DNA of 8,549 nt from Gammaproteobacteria bacterium (GCA_030620735.1 JAUXDV010000070.1:1-8549); one strand, 5' to 3'. Positions 1 through 6,317 are shown, counted from the stretch's first letter. Notes: generated from the sequence alone by a model not told the origin. A program made the numbers and translations.

Positions 1-873
1 GGTCAGCAGACGCTCACCGTAAAACATCGAGTTGGCGCCGGCAAGAAAGCACAGCGCCTGGGTCTCGTCGCTCATCTGCGTACGCCCTGCGGAGAGCCGC
101 ACATAGGACTCGGGCATCATGATGCGGGCAACGGCGATGGTGCGCACGAACTCCAGCGGATCCAGCACATCACTATGCTCCAGCGGAGTTCCCTCGACTT
201 TGACCAGCATATTGATGGGCACCGACTCCGGATGTTTGGGCTGGTTCGCCAGCTCTTGCAACAGGCGTACCCGGTCTCGACGCTGCTCTCCCATGCCAAG
301 AATCCCTCCTGAGCAGACATTGATCCCTGCATCGCGGACGTATGCCAGGGTATCGAGGCGGTCCTGAAAGGTGCGGGTGGTAATAACATTGCCATAAAAT
401 TCGGGCGAGGTGTCGAGATTGTGATTGTAGTAATCCAGCCCCGACTCCTTGAGACGCTGCGCCTGGGGTTGCGTGAGCATACCCAGAGTGACACAGGTTT
501 CCATGCCAAGTCCCTGCACGGCATCGATCATCTCAATGACCCTGTCGAGATTTTTATCGGTCGGGTTGCGCCATGCCGCTCCCATGCAGAAACGCGTCGA
601 ACCGCTCTCCCTGGCTGCTGTTGCCGCACTGATCACCTCGTCCAGCGGCAGCAGTTTCTCCCGTTCCAGGGCCGTATCACTGGAAGCACTCTGGGAACAG
701 TAGCCACAATCCTCCGGGCAGGCCCCCGTTTTGATGCTCAGCAGCGTGCTCACCTGCACCTGGTTGGCATCGAAATGCCGACGATGAGTCGTCTGCGCCT
801 GAAACAGCAAATCGTTAAAAGGCAGGTCAAAGAGATCCCCGATCTCTTCCACACCCCAGTCATGTCGTTGCAT
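1..873 (-). CDS. bioB: Biotin synthase BioB (3' end cut by window edge)
   Basis: Radical SAM enzyme that inserts sulfur into dethiobiotin, the last step of biotin synthesis, in the cytoplasm. I translated the minus strand from the ATG at 873-871 and it stays open for 291 codons to base 1. The family is about 345-350 residues, so roughly the last 55 are outside the window. The SAM [4Fe-4S] ligands are C52, C56 and C59 in ACPEDCGYC. The auxiliary [2Fe-2S] ligands are C96 (RFCMGAAW), C127 (ETCVTLG), C187 (NVCSGG) and R259 (YVRLSAGR). All are offset by one from the E. coli numbering as I recall it. YNHNLDT (148-155) is also typical. The N-terminus reads QVQVSTLLSIKTG as in other BioB proteins. 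A GGAG lies about 9 nt before the ATG, which supports this start. It is divergent from comF across an intergenic region with a BirA-like operator. No internal damage is seen, so it is probably functional. Confidence 0.97.
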   Translation of the reverse strand, partial: MQRHDWGVEEIGDLFDLPFNDLLFQAQTTHRRHFDANQVQVSTLLSIKTGACPEDCGYCSQSASSDTALEREKLLPLDEVISAATAARESGSTRFCMGAAWRNPTDKNLDRVIEMIDAVQGLGMETCVTLGMLTQPQAQRLKESGLDYYNHNLDTSPEFYGNVITTRTFQDRLDTLAYVRDAGINVCSGGILGMGEQRRDRVRLLQELANQPKHPESVPINMLVKVEGTPLEHSDVLDPLEFVRTIAVARIMMPESYVRLSAGRTQMSDETQALCFLAGANSMFYGERLLT

Positions 874-916
874 TATTTTCTGCTCCACTGGTAAACTCTC
901 TATTCCACAAACGCCC

Positions 917-944
917 ATGTTAATGGGCCGCGCATATTTGTCAA
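917..944 (-). promoter_or_regulatory. Candidate sigma-70 promoter of bioB
   Basis: Read on the minus strand, a perfect -35 TTGACA (939-944) is followed after 16 nt by TAACAT (917-922), a 4/6 match to the -10 consensus. Transcription would start near 910, giving a leader of roughly 37 nt. The -35 lies inside the BirA-like operator arm, so BirA bound there would exclude RNA polymerase. The -10 sits in a small inverted repeat, GCCCAT/ATGGGC with a 4-nt loop (913-928). Confidence 0.6.
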
Positions 945-970
945 CCTGCAGGGATAGCAATGGTTAACAA
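938..970. promoter_or_regulatory. BirA-like biotin operator between bioB and comF
   Basis: The arms are TTGTCAACC (938-946) and GGTTAACAA (962-970), separated by 15 nt. The known BirA consensus in many bacteria is TTGTAAACC, then 14-15 nt, then GGTTTACAA. Each arm here differs from it at one position, and the arms match each other at 8 of 9 positions. The left arm contains the bioB -35 hexamer, as expected for repression by biotinyl-AMP-bound BirA. Unusually, the site also contains the comF ribosome binding site and start codon (960-962). Identification rests on consensus match and position; birA itself is not in the window. Confidence 0.85.
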
Positions 971-1667
971 CTGGATAGAATATATACAATTCAAACTGCT
1001 TCCAGGCTGTTGCCTGCTGTGCGGAAAATCCTCCGGGAAGCAGCAGGATCTCTGCCCGGCATGCAGAAGCAGGCTCCCCGTCAATGATCATCACTGCAGA
1101 AGCTGTGCACAGCCGCTGCCGTCATCGATACCTCAGGGGAGTCTGTGCGGACGCTGTCAGAAAAAATCGCCCTCTTTCGACCACTGCTTTGCACCCTTTC
1201 GCTACCAGGATGAACTCACCAGCCTGCATCACAACTTCAAATTTCATCACAAGCTGGCCGCCGGGCGATTGATGGCTGAGCTGATGTGTGAACGGCTTGC
1301 AGTTCCGTCACGCAATTTGCCCCAACTCCTGATTCCTGTACCACTGCACAGCAGACGTCTCAGAGAGAGGGGGTTCAACCAGGCGCAGGAGCTGACGCGC
1401 ATACTCTCGGCGCGACTCTCGATCCCCGTAAATTCACACAGTCTCTACCGAACACGGGATACCTCAGCACAATCCGGCCTGCCGAAAAAGGAGCGCCAAA
1501 AAAATATCCGCAAAGCCTTTGCTCTCGCAGCAAAGATCGACACCCCCCATGTCGCCATCATCGATGACGTCATGACCACGGGTCTCACCGTCAATGAGAT
1601 TGCAAAGATCCTGCGTGCATCCGGTATCTCCGAAATTGAAATCTGGGTATTTGCAAGAACGCCTTGA
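960..1667 (+). CDS. comF: ComF family phosphoribosyltransferase-like protein
   Basis: Cytoplasmic ComF/GntX-family protein of 235 residues, a usual length. The family is linked to DNA uptake in naturally competent bacteria, but its biochemical role is not settled. The N-terminal part has four CxxC pairs (C18/C21, C32/C35, C46/C49, C63/C66), probably binding zinc. The C-terminal part is a type I phosphoribosyltransferase fold with IPVPLH (125-130), RGFNQA (137-142) and a PRPP loop at 198-210 containing the acidic pair and TTG (IIDDVMTTG). The ATG at 960 is preceded by AGGGAT at a suitable distance, and no better start lies nearby. The first codons form one arm of the BirA-like operator, so comF may be biotin-responsive (inference). 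It is divergent from bioB and converges on the rhodanese gene. In E. coli the ComF homologue GntX lies beside bioH, another biotin gene, so a biotin/comF neighbourhood recurs. Confidence 0.93.
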   Translation: MVNNWIEYIQFKLLPGCCLLCGKSSGKQQDLCPACRSRLPVNDHHCRSCAQPLPSSIPQGSLCGRCQKKSPSFDHCFAPFRYQDELTSLHHNFKFHHKLAAGRLMAELMCERLAVPSRNLPQLLIPVPLHSRRLRERGFNQAQELTRILSARLSIPVNSHSLYRTRDTSAQSGLPKKERQKNIRKAFALAAKIDTPHVAIIDDVMTTGLTVNEIAKILRASGISEIEIWVFARTP

Positions 1668-1786
1668 GGAAAGCCATTAACGCCGCGACAAGCCACGCAG
1701 AAGATCGTCTCATCTTGCCTGAGGCCGTACAGCATCGGATCTTCAATGCATGACACCAGAACTGGCAACACCTTCACACTGAGCGA

Positions 1787-1821
1787 AGTGAGCCTGCAGT
1801 CGTTAAAACAACAGGCTCGCT
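1787..1821. repeat. Inverted repeat between convergent comF and rhodanese genes
   Basis: Arms AGTGAGCCTG (1787-1796) and CAGGCTCGCT (1812-1821) form a 10-bp stem with one G-U pair and a 15-nt loop. It lies in the 188-bp gap between two convergent genes, where a bidirectional transcription end is expected. No T-tract follows on either strand, so it is not a classical intrinsic terminator. It could protect 3' ends or be a degenerate repeat. Nothing else is recognisable in 1668-1855. Confidence 0.45.
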
Positions 1822-1855
1822 ACAACCCCCTATAAAGCAGGCGCGGCAACATGTT

Positions 1856-2311
1856 TCAATAAACTGTTTTGGGCACCACATATTGCGCCAGTCCGGCAAT
1901 GCCTCCTTTCAGCACGTAGACATTTGTAAAACCGGTATGACGCAGCGCCGTTGCGATCGCCATGGCTCTCGCACCTGCCTTGCACACCACAACAACCTTT
2001 CTGTCAGTTGGGATTTTTGACAGAACTGCCGGAGTGAACACATGATTCATGGGAACAGCCAGTTTATCGCTCACTCCCATGGCAATGATTCCTGTCTCGG
2101 CAGGGGTTCTGATATCAAGAACAAAGAGTTTTTCTCCACTCTTGATCGCCTTGACAAAATCGGGGGCCTTGACGAATTGCAATGCCTTGGAAGTGGCCTT
2201 GCCGTCAAATGGCTGGAAATATTGCGAGTAGCTGCGAGCCAATCCTTCGTCAAGGCTCCAGGCTGCACTGCTGAACAGCACCATCGTGAATACAAGCATT
2301 AATCTTTTCAT
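1856..2311 (-). CDS. Secreted single-domain rhodanese-like sulfurtransferase
   Basis: Predicted periplasmic rhodanese-domain protein of 151 residues. Residues 1-19 form a signal peptide: KR at positions 2-3, a hydrophobic core, then SSAAWS with probable cleavage before LDEG. The rhodanese domain covers about 45-148. It has LDIRTP (65-70), a six-residue active-site loop C110-KAGA-R115 of the CxxxxR type, and LKGGIAGL (134-141) near the end. The catalytic cysteine is present, so sulfur transfer or persulfide handling is plausible; the real donor and acceptor are unknown. An in-frame ATG at 2332 would add seven residues, but the ATG at 2311 is preceded by AGGAG at 7 nt and puts the signal peptide at the N-terminus, so I chose 2311. 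It stands alone downstream of the DruA-like gene and appears to have its own promoter. Confidence 0.9.
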   Translation of the reverse strand: MKRLMLVFTMVLFSSAAWSLDEGLARSYSQYFQPFDGKATSKALQFVKAPDFVKAIKSGEKLFVLDIRTPAETGIIAMGVSDKLAVPMNHVFTPAVLSKIPTDRKVVVVCKAGARAMAIATALRHTGFTNVYVLKGGIAGLAQYVVPKTVY

Positions 2312-2369
2312 GATTATCTCCTGATATCTCAACTCCCATCCATTGAGAGAACTCTTACATCCTGACTAA

Positions 2370-2375
2370 ATTATA
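2370..2375 (-). promoter_or_regulatory. -10 box of the rhodanese gene promoter
   Basis: The minus strand reads TATAAT here, a perfect -10, about 60 nt before the rhodanese ATG at 2311; transcription would start near 2363. No good -35 exists at 16-18 nt (the sequence there is C-rich, CCCACA or similar). That pattern fits a promoter needing an activator, and an FNR-like site lies just upstream (2403-2416). Confidence 0.5.
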
Positions 2376-2402
2376 GATTCTCCAATGTGGCTGTGGGGTA
2401 GA

Positions 2403-2416
2403 TTGCTATATATCAA
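2403..2416. promoter_or_regulatory. FNR/Anr-like binding site upstream of the rhodanese gene
   Basis: TTGCTATATATCAA matches the FNR/Anr/CRP-family consensus TTGAT-N4-ATCAA at 9 of 10 defined positions. Its centre is about 46 bp upstream of the start point predicted from the TATAAT box, where the classic activating position is -41.5. The fit is therefore good in sequence but about 5 bp off in spacing. Chance occurrence in AT-rich intergenic DNA cannot be excluded. Confidence 0.4.
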
Positions 2417-2524
2417 ATGGGTAATTACACATGGCGCCCGTGAAGTGGGAACCGGCGGACGCAGATAATTCTCGATTGAGAGGCCGGATGATCTCGTTAT
2501 TGGCCGCACACCGGTGAGGCTTGC

Positions 2525-3445
2525 TCACAGCTCAACTCTCCCTTTGAGTTGATCAGAACAGAGTAGACGGCGAAAATCCGCTTGCAGAGGTTTAACAAAA
2601 ATCAATTTAGGAGTCGTTTGATACTGCTTTCCTTTTCGCACCAGCCCGGCGCCGGTGGTCCGCCCCGGGAGCTCCCAGCCTGCTGCGCGATAGCAGCCGC
2701 CATGGAATCGCAGCGGATCGACAAAGGTCTCCAGCAGCACGGGGCTATACCCCCAGCGTTGTTGCCAGTCATCACACGCCCGCCGCGTCAGTTGGGCAAG
2801 CACATGGCTGGCCAGATTAGGAATCCTGACCCAGGGAAAGATAAGAAAGCGGCTGTTGTTGAGCACCCACGGCAGGTTCTTCAATCGCTGCCGCTCATCC
2901 CAGCCGATCCAGCGATCACGAGCGCCCACAGACTTGGCTGCTCCGCTGAGCATAATACAGCCCAATTGGCGGGAGCCTGCCTCGATAAAATAGCGTTGGC
3001 GGTAGCCAAACGGCTTCTTGTAGCCCAGGTAGTGATAGCGTTGGACACACTCATTCCACAACTCACGGTCTGCCTTGTTGTCCGGCGTTGTCAACGTAAC
3101 CGGCCCGAGTGCTGCCAGCGTTGTTTCCAGCAGTGGCTGCGGAGCACTGCGGGTGCTCACCTCGGGTGCGCTTTGCGAGTGTGGACCAGGGTGACTGTAG
3201 TTTTTCTGTATCGCCGGCAAGCGTAGAACCCCGTCATCCTGCAAGCGATTGAGCAGTTTGGTGCAGGCATCGATCTTCGGCCGACCGGCCGGCGTCAACC
3301 ACTCGAGTGTTTCACACACTGTGGCGATAATTTCACTGCGCGGTAAACCGGGGAACCTTTCCATAATGGTGCAGATATGCTCAATATCCTCTGAAAAAAT
3401 CTCTCGATCTCCCTGGATCACGACCGGTTGCGACAGTTGCGACAT
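2525..3445 (-). CDS. DUF4338 (DruA-like) protein
   Basis: Member of the DUF4338 family, to which DruA of the Druantia anti-phage system belongs; molecular function is not established. It has 306 residues from the ATG at 3445. Residues 10-80 (VVIQGDREI...) look like the winged-helix-type N-terminal region seen in these proteins. A P/S/Q-rich linker covers 85-115, and the DUF4338 core about 120-290. Recognisable blocks are RYHYLG (136-141), IGWDERQR (180-187), NNSRFLIFPWVRIPNLASHV (196-215), LLETFVD (237-243), RFHGGCYRAAGW (246-257) and GRTTG (261-265). Upstream in-frame starts exist (ATG 3454, TTG 3469). MSQ...PVVIQG is a typical family N-terminus, so 3445 is preferred, although its ribosome site is weak. 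No druB, druC, druD or druE, helicase or transposase is adjacent, so this is a solitary copy. Such solitary genes may be mobile or have another role; I cannot decide. Confidence 0.85.
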   Translation of the reverse strand: MSQLSQPVVIQGDREIFSEDIEHICTIMERFPGLPRSEIIATVCETLEWLTPAGRPKIDACTKLLNRLQDDGVLRLPAIQKNYSHPGPHSQSAPEVSTRSAPQPLLETTLAALGPVTLTTPDNKADRELWNECVQRYHYLGYKKPFGYRQRYFIEAGSRQLGCIMLSGAAKSVGARDRWIGWDERQRLKNLPWVLNNSRFLIFPWVRIPNLASHVLAQLTRRACDDWQQRWGYSPVLLETFVDPLRFHGGCYRAAGWELPGRTTGAGLVRKGKQYQTTPKLIFVKPLQADFRRLLCSDQLKGRVEL

Positions 3446-3603
3446 TGAATGCATATCCGTGATGAGCAAAATTCAGAATTAATCATGCCGTGTTGACTTG
3501 CCTTTGTCTAGCACTATTTGTGTGAAGTATCCGGGAAGCTGCAACTGTTTGTTTTATCACAGGGAAACAAGTCATGCATCATCCCTAAAAACAACGCATT
3601 TTG

Positions 3604-3633
3604 TTGCACTCTGCTTTTACATGGAGATATACT
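3604..3633 (+). promoter_or_regulatory. Candidate promoter of the DUF1508 gene
   Basis: TATACT (3628-3633) is a 5/6 -10 box, with a weak TTGCAC (3604-3609) 18 nt upstream. The start would be near 3640, leaving a leader of about 45 nt. The rest of the 241-bp gap between the divergent DruA-like and DUF1508 genes holds only a minor inverted repeat (TTGTTT 3549-3554 / AAACAA 3565-3570) and no clear promoter for the DruA-like gene. Confidence 0.4.
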
Positions 3634-3686
3634 GCCATTCGTCACATTGTGTGGCGCAACATTACTGAGACTAAAGGAGAATATTC

Positions 3687-3875
3687 ATGGCTACAGGCAC
3701 ATTTGAACTCAATGCTGCAGCAAATGGTAAATTCCATTTCAATCTGAAGGCGAGCAACGGCCAGGTGATCGCCACTTCCCAGATGTATAAGACAAAAAAG
3801 GGAGCGCTCAACGGCATTGAGTCGGTTCGCACCCATGCTGCAGATGCCACGGTGAAAGATACAACCGAAGAGTAA
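3687..3875 (+). CDS. Small DUF1508 (YegP-type) protein
   Basis: Protein of 62 residues made of a single DUF1508/YegP unit. Typical residues are GKFHFNLKASNGQVIATS (14-31), then a YKTKKGAL segment and GIESVRTHAADATVKD to near the end. E. coli YegP carries two such units in about 110 residues, so this is the short one-unit form. The family's cellular role is not well defined. The start is secure: AGGAG lies 8 nt before the ATG. It is soluble, with no signal peptide or membrane segment. It is divergent from the DruA-like gene and converges on proB with an 85-bp gap, in which I see no terminator. Confidence 0.88.
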   Translation: MATGTFELNAAANGKFHFNLKASNGQVIATSQMYKTKKGALNGIESVRTHAADATVKDTTEE

Positions 3876-3960
3876 GAGGAATCTGCAGCTTGCAGGGAAC
3901 AGTATGAAGAAAACAGTCAGTTCCGGACAACTCCTTATGCTGCTCCCTGACAACTGAAAT

Positions 3961-5082
3961 TTACAATATCACCAGGTCATCACGGTGAATAAGCTCGTCA
4001 TCGTCGATATAACCGAGAATCTCATGTATGCGGGTTGATGGCTTACCCTTGATGCGCCGGATCTCATCACCACTGTAATTGACCAGCCCCCTGGCAATCT
4101 CGCTTCCATGCCTGTCAACGCAGGTGACAACCTCGCCGCGCCGGAAATCACCTTTGGCTTCGGTAACTCCAATAGCCAGCAGACTCTTGCCTTTGTTCCG
4201 CAGCATGGCTACCGCGCCATCATCCAGCGTCAAAGCCCCCTTGACCTGAAGTTGACCGGCAAGCCAGCGCTTTCTGGCAGTAGTGCTTTGCTGAGTCGGT
4301 TTCAGCAGCGTGCCAACCTCCTCACCCAATGCGATGCGCTGTAAAACCGCAGGCTCTGTACCACCGGCTATAATGGTCGCAGTTGCTGACCTCGCGGCAA
4401 CACGTGCCGCACGAATCTTGGTGATCATGCCACCAAGCCCCAAACCGCTGCAACTCTCCCCTGCAGCCTCATCCAGCTGTGCTGAATTGACACCCGACTC
4501 CTTGATCAGCCGGGCATTTTCATGTTTTCCGGGATCCCTGTCATAGAGACCCGGTTTGTCTGTCAGCAGGACCAGCAGGTCGGCTTCCACAAGGTTTGCA
4601 ACAAGCGCGGCAAGGGTGTCATTATCACCAAAGCGCAGCTCATCATTTGCGACAGTGTCATTTTCGTTGACGACAGGAATAACGCCCAGCGACAACAGGG
4701 TCCTGAGCGTACTGTGGGCATTTAGATAGCGTTTCCGGTTCGAGAGGTCATCATGGGTCAGCAGTATCTGCGCAGTGTGCAGATCACGCCTGGCAAAACA
4801 GCTCTCCCAGGCCTTGACCAGCCCCATCTGGCCGATGGCCGCAGCTGCCTGCAGGTCGTGCAGGGAGGTTGGACGGCACTTCCAGCCCATACGCGACATC
4901 CCCTCAGCGACGGCTCCGGATGAAACCACGATCAGTTCGTGGCCCTGATTCACAAGATCAGCCATTTGATCGACCCAGACGCCAAGACGTTCGCGATCGA
5001 GACCGCGGCCATCCGCAGTCAGGAGCGCACTGCCGATCTTGACCACCCAACGGGATGTCACCGCAATATTTTCTCGTGACAT
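3961..5082 (-). CDS. proB: Glutamate 5-kinase ProB
   Basis: Phosphorylates glutamate to glutamyl 5-phosphate, the first and usually feedback-inhibited step of proline synthesis. The protein has 373 residues, normal for the two-domain form. The amino acid kinase domain covers about 10-260: K15-IGSALL, SSGAVAEG (54-61), VNEND (138-142), FGDNDTLAAL (151-160), TDKPGLY (174-180) and GLGGMITK (215-222). The C-terminal PUA domain covers about 280-360 and starts KGALTLDDGA. The ATG at 5082 is chosen because it shares a base with the obgE stop (TAATG), a sign of translational coupling, and because it gives the usual N-terminus before RWVVKIGSALL. An in-frame ATG at 5100 would add six residues and overlap obgE by 19 nt. 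No strong ribosome site precedes 5082, consistent with reinitiation after obgE. proA is not in the window. Confidence 0.96.
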   Translation of the reverse strand: MSRENIAVTSRWVVKIGSALLTADGRGLDRERLGVWVDQMADLVNQGHELIVVSSGAVAEGMSRMGWKCRPTSLHDLQAAAAIGQMGLVKAWESCFARRDLHTAQILLTHDDLSNRKRYLNAHSTLRTLLSLGVIPVVNENDTVANDELRFGDNDTLAALVANLVEADLLVLLTDKPGLYDRDPGKHENARLIKESGVNSAQLDEAAGESCSGLGLGGMITKIRAARVAARSATATIIAGGTEPAVLQRIALGEEVGTLLKPTQQSTTARKRWLAGQLQVKGALTLDDGAVAMLRNKGKSLLAIGVTEAKGDFRRGEVVTCVDRHGSEIARGLVNYSGDEIRRIKGKPSTRIHEILGYIDDDELIHRDDLVIL

Positions 5083-6149
5083 TATTTGACAGGATCCCAT
5101 GGGGCATCCGCATCAGAAGCAGCAACATCAGACTCCGATAGCTGTTGTTGTTCGAGATATTGCATCAGTTGCTGCACCAATTCTGCCGTACCCTCTCCGC
5201 TGACCGCTGAAATCGCGAATACAGGCCCTTGCCAGGCAAGCGCCTCAAGCAGTTCATCACGGCGCTGCTGAAGATCATCATCGCTGAGAAGATCAATCTT
5301 GTTGAGTACCAGCCAGCGTTCTCTTTGCGCCAGATCACCACCAAACTTAGTCACCTCATGAACGATCTGTTTTGCTTCTGTAGCTATGGCATGCGTCTCC
5401 CAGCTGGCGATATCAATGACATGCAGCAGTAGCCTGGTGCGCGCCAGATGCTTCAGAAACTGAATCCCCAGCCCGGCGCCTTCAGCTGCCCCCTCGATCA
5501 CCCCGGGAATATCGGCAATGACAAAACTGCGCTCCTGACCGGCGCTGACGACACCGAGATTTGGATAGAGTGTAGTAAAGGGATAATCAGCAATTTTGGG
5601 GGTGGCGCTGGAAACCTTGCTGATCAAACTTGACTTGCCTGCATTCGGCATGCCCAGCAAACCGACGTCAGCGAGCACAATTAACTCCAGGTGCAGGAGA
5701 CGGACATCCCCCTCCTGCCCATAGGTGAACTGACGCGGAGCGCGATTGGTGCTGCTCTTGAAGTGGACATTGCCAATGCCATGCTTTCCGCCCCTGGCAA
5801 CGATCATCTGCTCGCAGTGCTTCAGCAACTCGCCGATCAGCTCTTCGGTCTCCGCATCCTCGACACGCGTACCGACAGGCACCTTGACATAGAGATCCTC
5901 GCCTTTGCGGCCGGTCATCTGCTTGCTCATGCCGTTGGTTCCACGCTCGGCGCGATGCAGTCGCCTGTGACGAAAATCCACAAGCGTATTCAAACCGGAG
6001 TCCGCCACCAGATAGACACTGCCGCCATCACCGCCATCACCGCCATCAGGACCGCCTCTGGGGATATATTTTTCGCGGCGAAAGCTGGATCCGCCTTTAC
6101 CGCCATCACCGGCTTCGACCTTGATAATTGCTTCATCGACAAATTTCAT
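5082..6149 (-). CDS. obgE: Obg family GTPase ObgE/CgtA
   Basis: Essential GTPase that binds the 50S subunit and acts in large-subunit assembly and stress signalling. It has 355 residues. The glycine-rich Obg domain covers 1-159 (GDGGKGG 14-20, GGPDGGDGGDGG 32-43, NVHFKSSTNRAPRQ 127-140). The G domain covers about 160-335: P-loop GMPNAGKSS (166-174), DYPFTT (188-193), DIPGVIEGA (213-221), NKID (283-286) and SAVSGEG (314-320). A short acidic/Ser-rich tail follows (338-355). The start ATG at 6149 has a CAGGT ribosome site about 6 nt upstream. It lies downstream of rplU and rpmA as in many proteobacteria, but a terminator and a 375-bp gap separate it from rpmA. It overlaps proB by one base. Confidence 0.97.
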   Translation of the reverse strand: MKFVDEAIIKVEAGDGGKGGSSFRREKYIPRGGPDGGDGGDGGSVYLVADSGLNTLVDFRHRRLHRAERGTNGMSKQMTGRKGEDLYVKVPVGTRVEDAETEELIGELLKHCEQMIVARGGKHGIGNVHFKSSTNRAPRQFTYGQEGDVRLLHLELIVLADVGLLGMPNAGKSSLISKVSSATPKIADYPFTTLYPNLGVVSAGQERSFVIADIPGVIEGAAEGAGLGIQFLKHLARTRLLLHVIDIASWETHAIATEAKQIVHEVTKFGGDLAQRERWLVLNKIDLLSDDDLQQRRDELLEALAWQGPVFAISAVSGEGTAELVQQLMQYLEQQQLSESDVAASDADAPWDPVK

Positions 6150-6205
6150 GATTACCTGCTCTGACTCCCTGCTTAATACATATGTTTATCAGTAACACCT
6201 CAACA

Positions 6206-6236
6206 ATTTTAGCAAAACCAAGTCTCAGGCTCACAA
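6206..6236 (-). promoter_or_regulatory. Candidate obgE promoter (extended -10)
   Basis: On the minus strand, TGCTAAAAT gives an extended -10 (hexamer TAAAAT at 6206-6211, preceded by TG and one base). A poor -35, TTGTGA, lies at 6231-6236 with a long 19-nt spacer; extended -10 promoters tolerate this. The start would be near 6200, about 50 nt before the obgE ATG. A separate promoter is expected because a strong terminator precedes this gap. Confidence 0.45.
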
Positions 6237-6255
6237 TGCATGAAAATTTTATTGC

Positions 6256-6317
6256 CTCTCGCAAAGACGCCAAGACGCAAAGGTTTTTTCTTGGCGGGCT
6301 TTGCGTCTTGGCGAGAG
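6256..6317. repeat. Long palindromic element built from 8-nt repeats
   Basis: Arms GCCAAGACGCAAAG (6269-6282) and CTTTGCGTCTTGGC (6299-6312) are perfectly complementary over 14 bp, with a 16-nt loop containing six T. Outer CTCTC (6256-6260) and GAGAG (6313-6317) also pair. Each arm is itself a tandem of 8-nt units of the type GC(A/C)AAGAC: GCAAAGAC, GCCAAGAC, GCAAAGGT on the left. The arms can therefore also pair in a register shifted by 8 nt. It lies in the gap between rpmA and obgE. No T-tract follows on either strand, so it is not a normal terminator. It resembles dispersed intergenic palindromes of the REP or MITE kind; only one copy is in this window. Confidence 0.75.

Noticed and set aside
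421..894. 157-codon open frame on the plus strand and a 135-codon minus-strand frame at 117-524
   Set aside because: Both overlap bioB, which is unmistakable in another frame with all cluster-binding residues; they resemble no protein family I know.
2525..2545. GAGTTGA/TCAACTC hairpin at the end of the DruA-like gene as a terminator
   Set aside because: It lies within the coding end and has no following T-tract on the minus strand.
2582..3226. 214-codon plus-strand frame opposite the DruA-like gene
   Set aside because: It is antisense to a gene with clear family motifs, has no ribosome site that I can see, and its translation has no recognisable domain.
5691..6164. 157-codon plus-strand frame opposite obgE
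   Set aside because: It is the mirror of the glycine-rich Obg domain, whose repetitive codons leave the opposite strand open.
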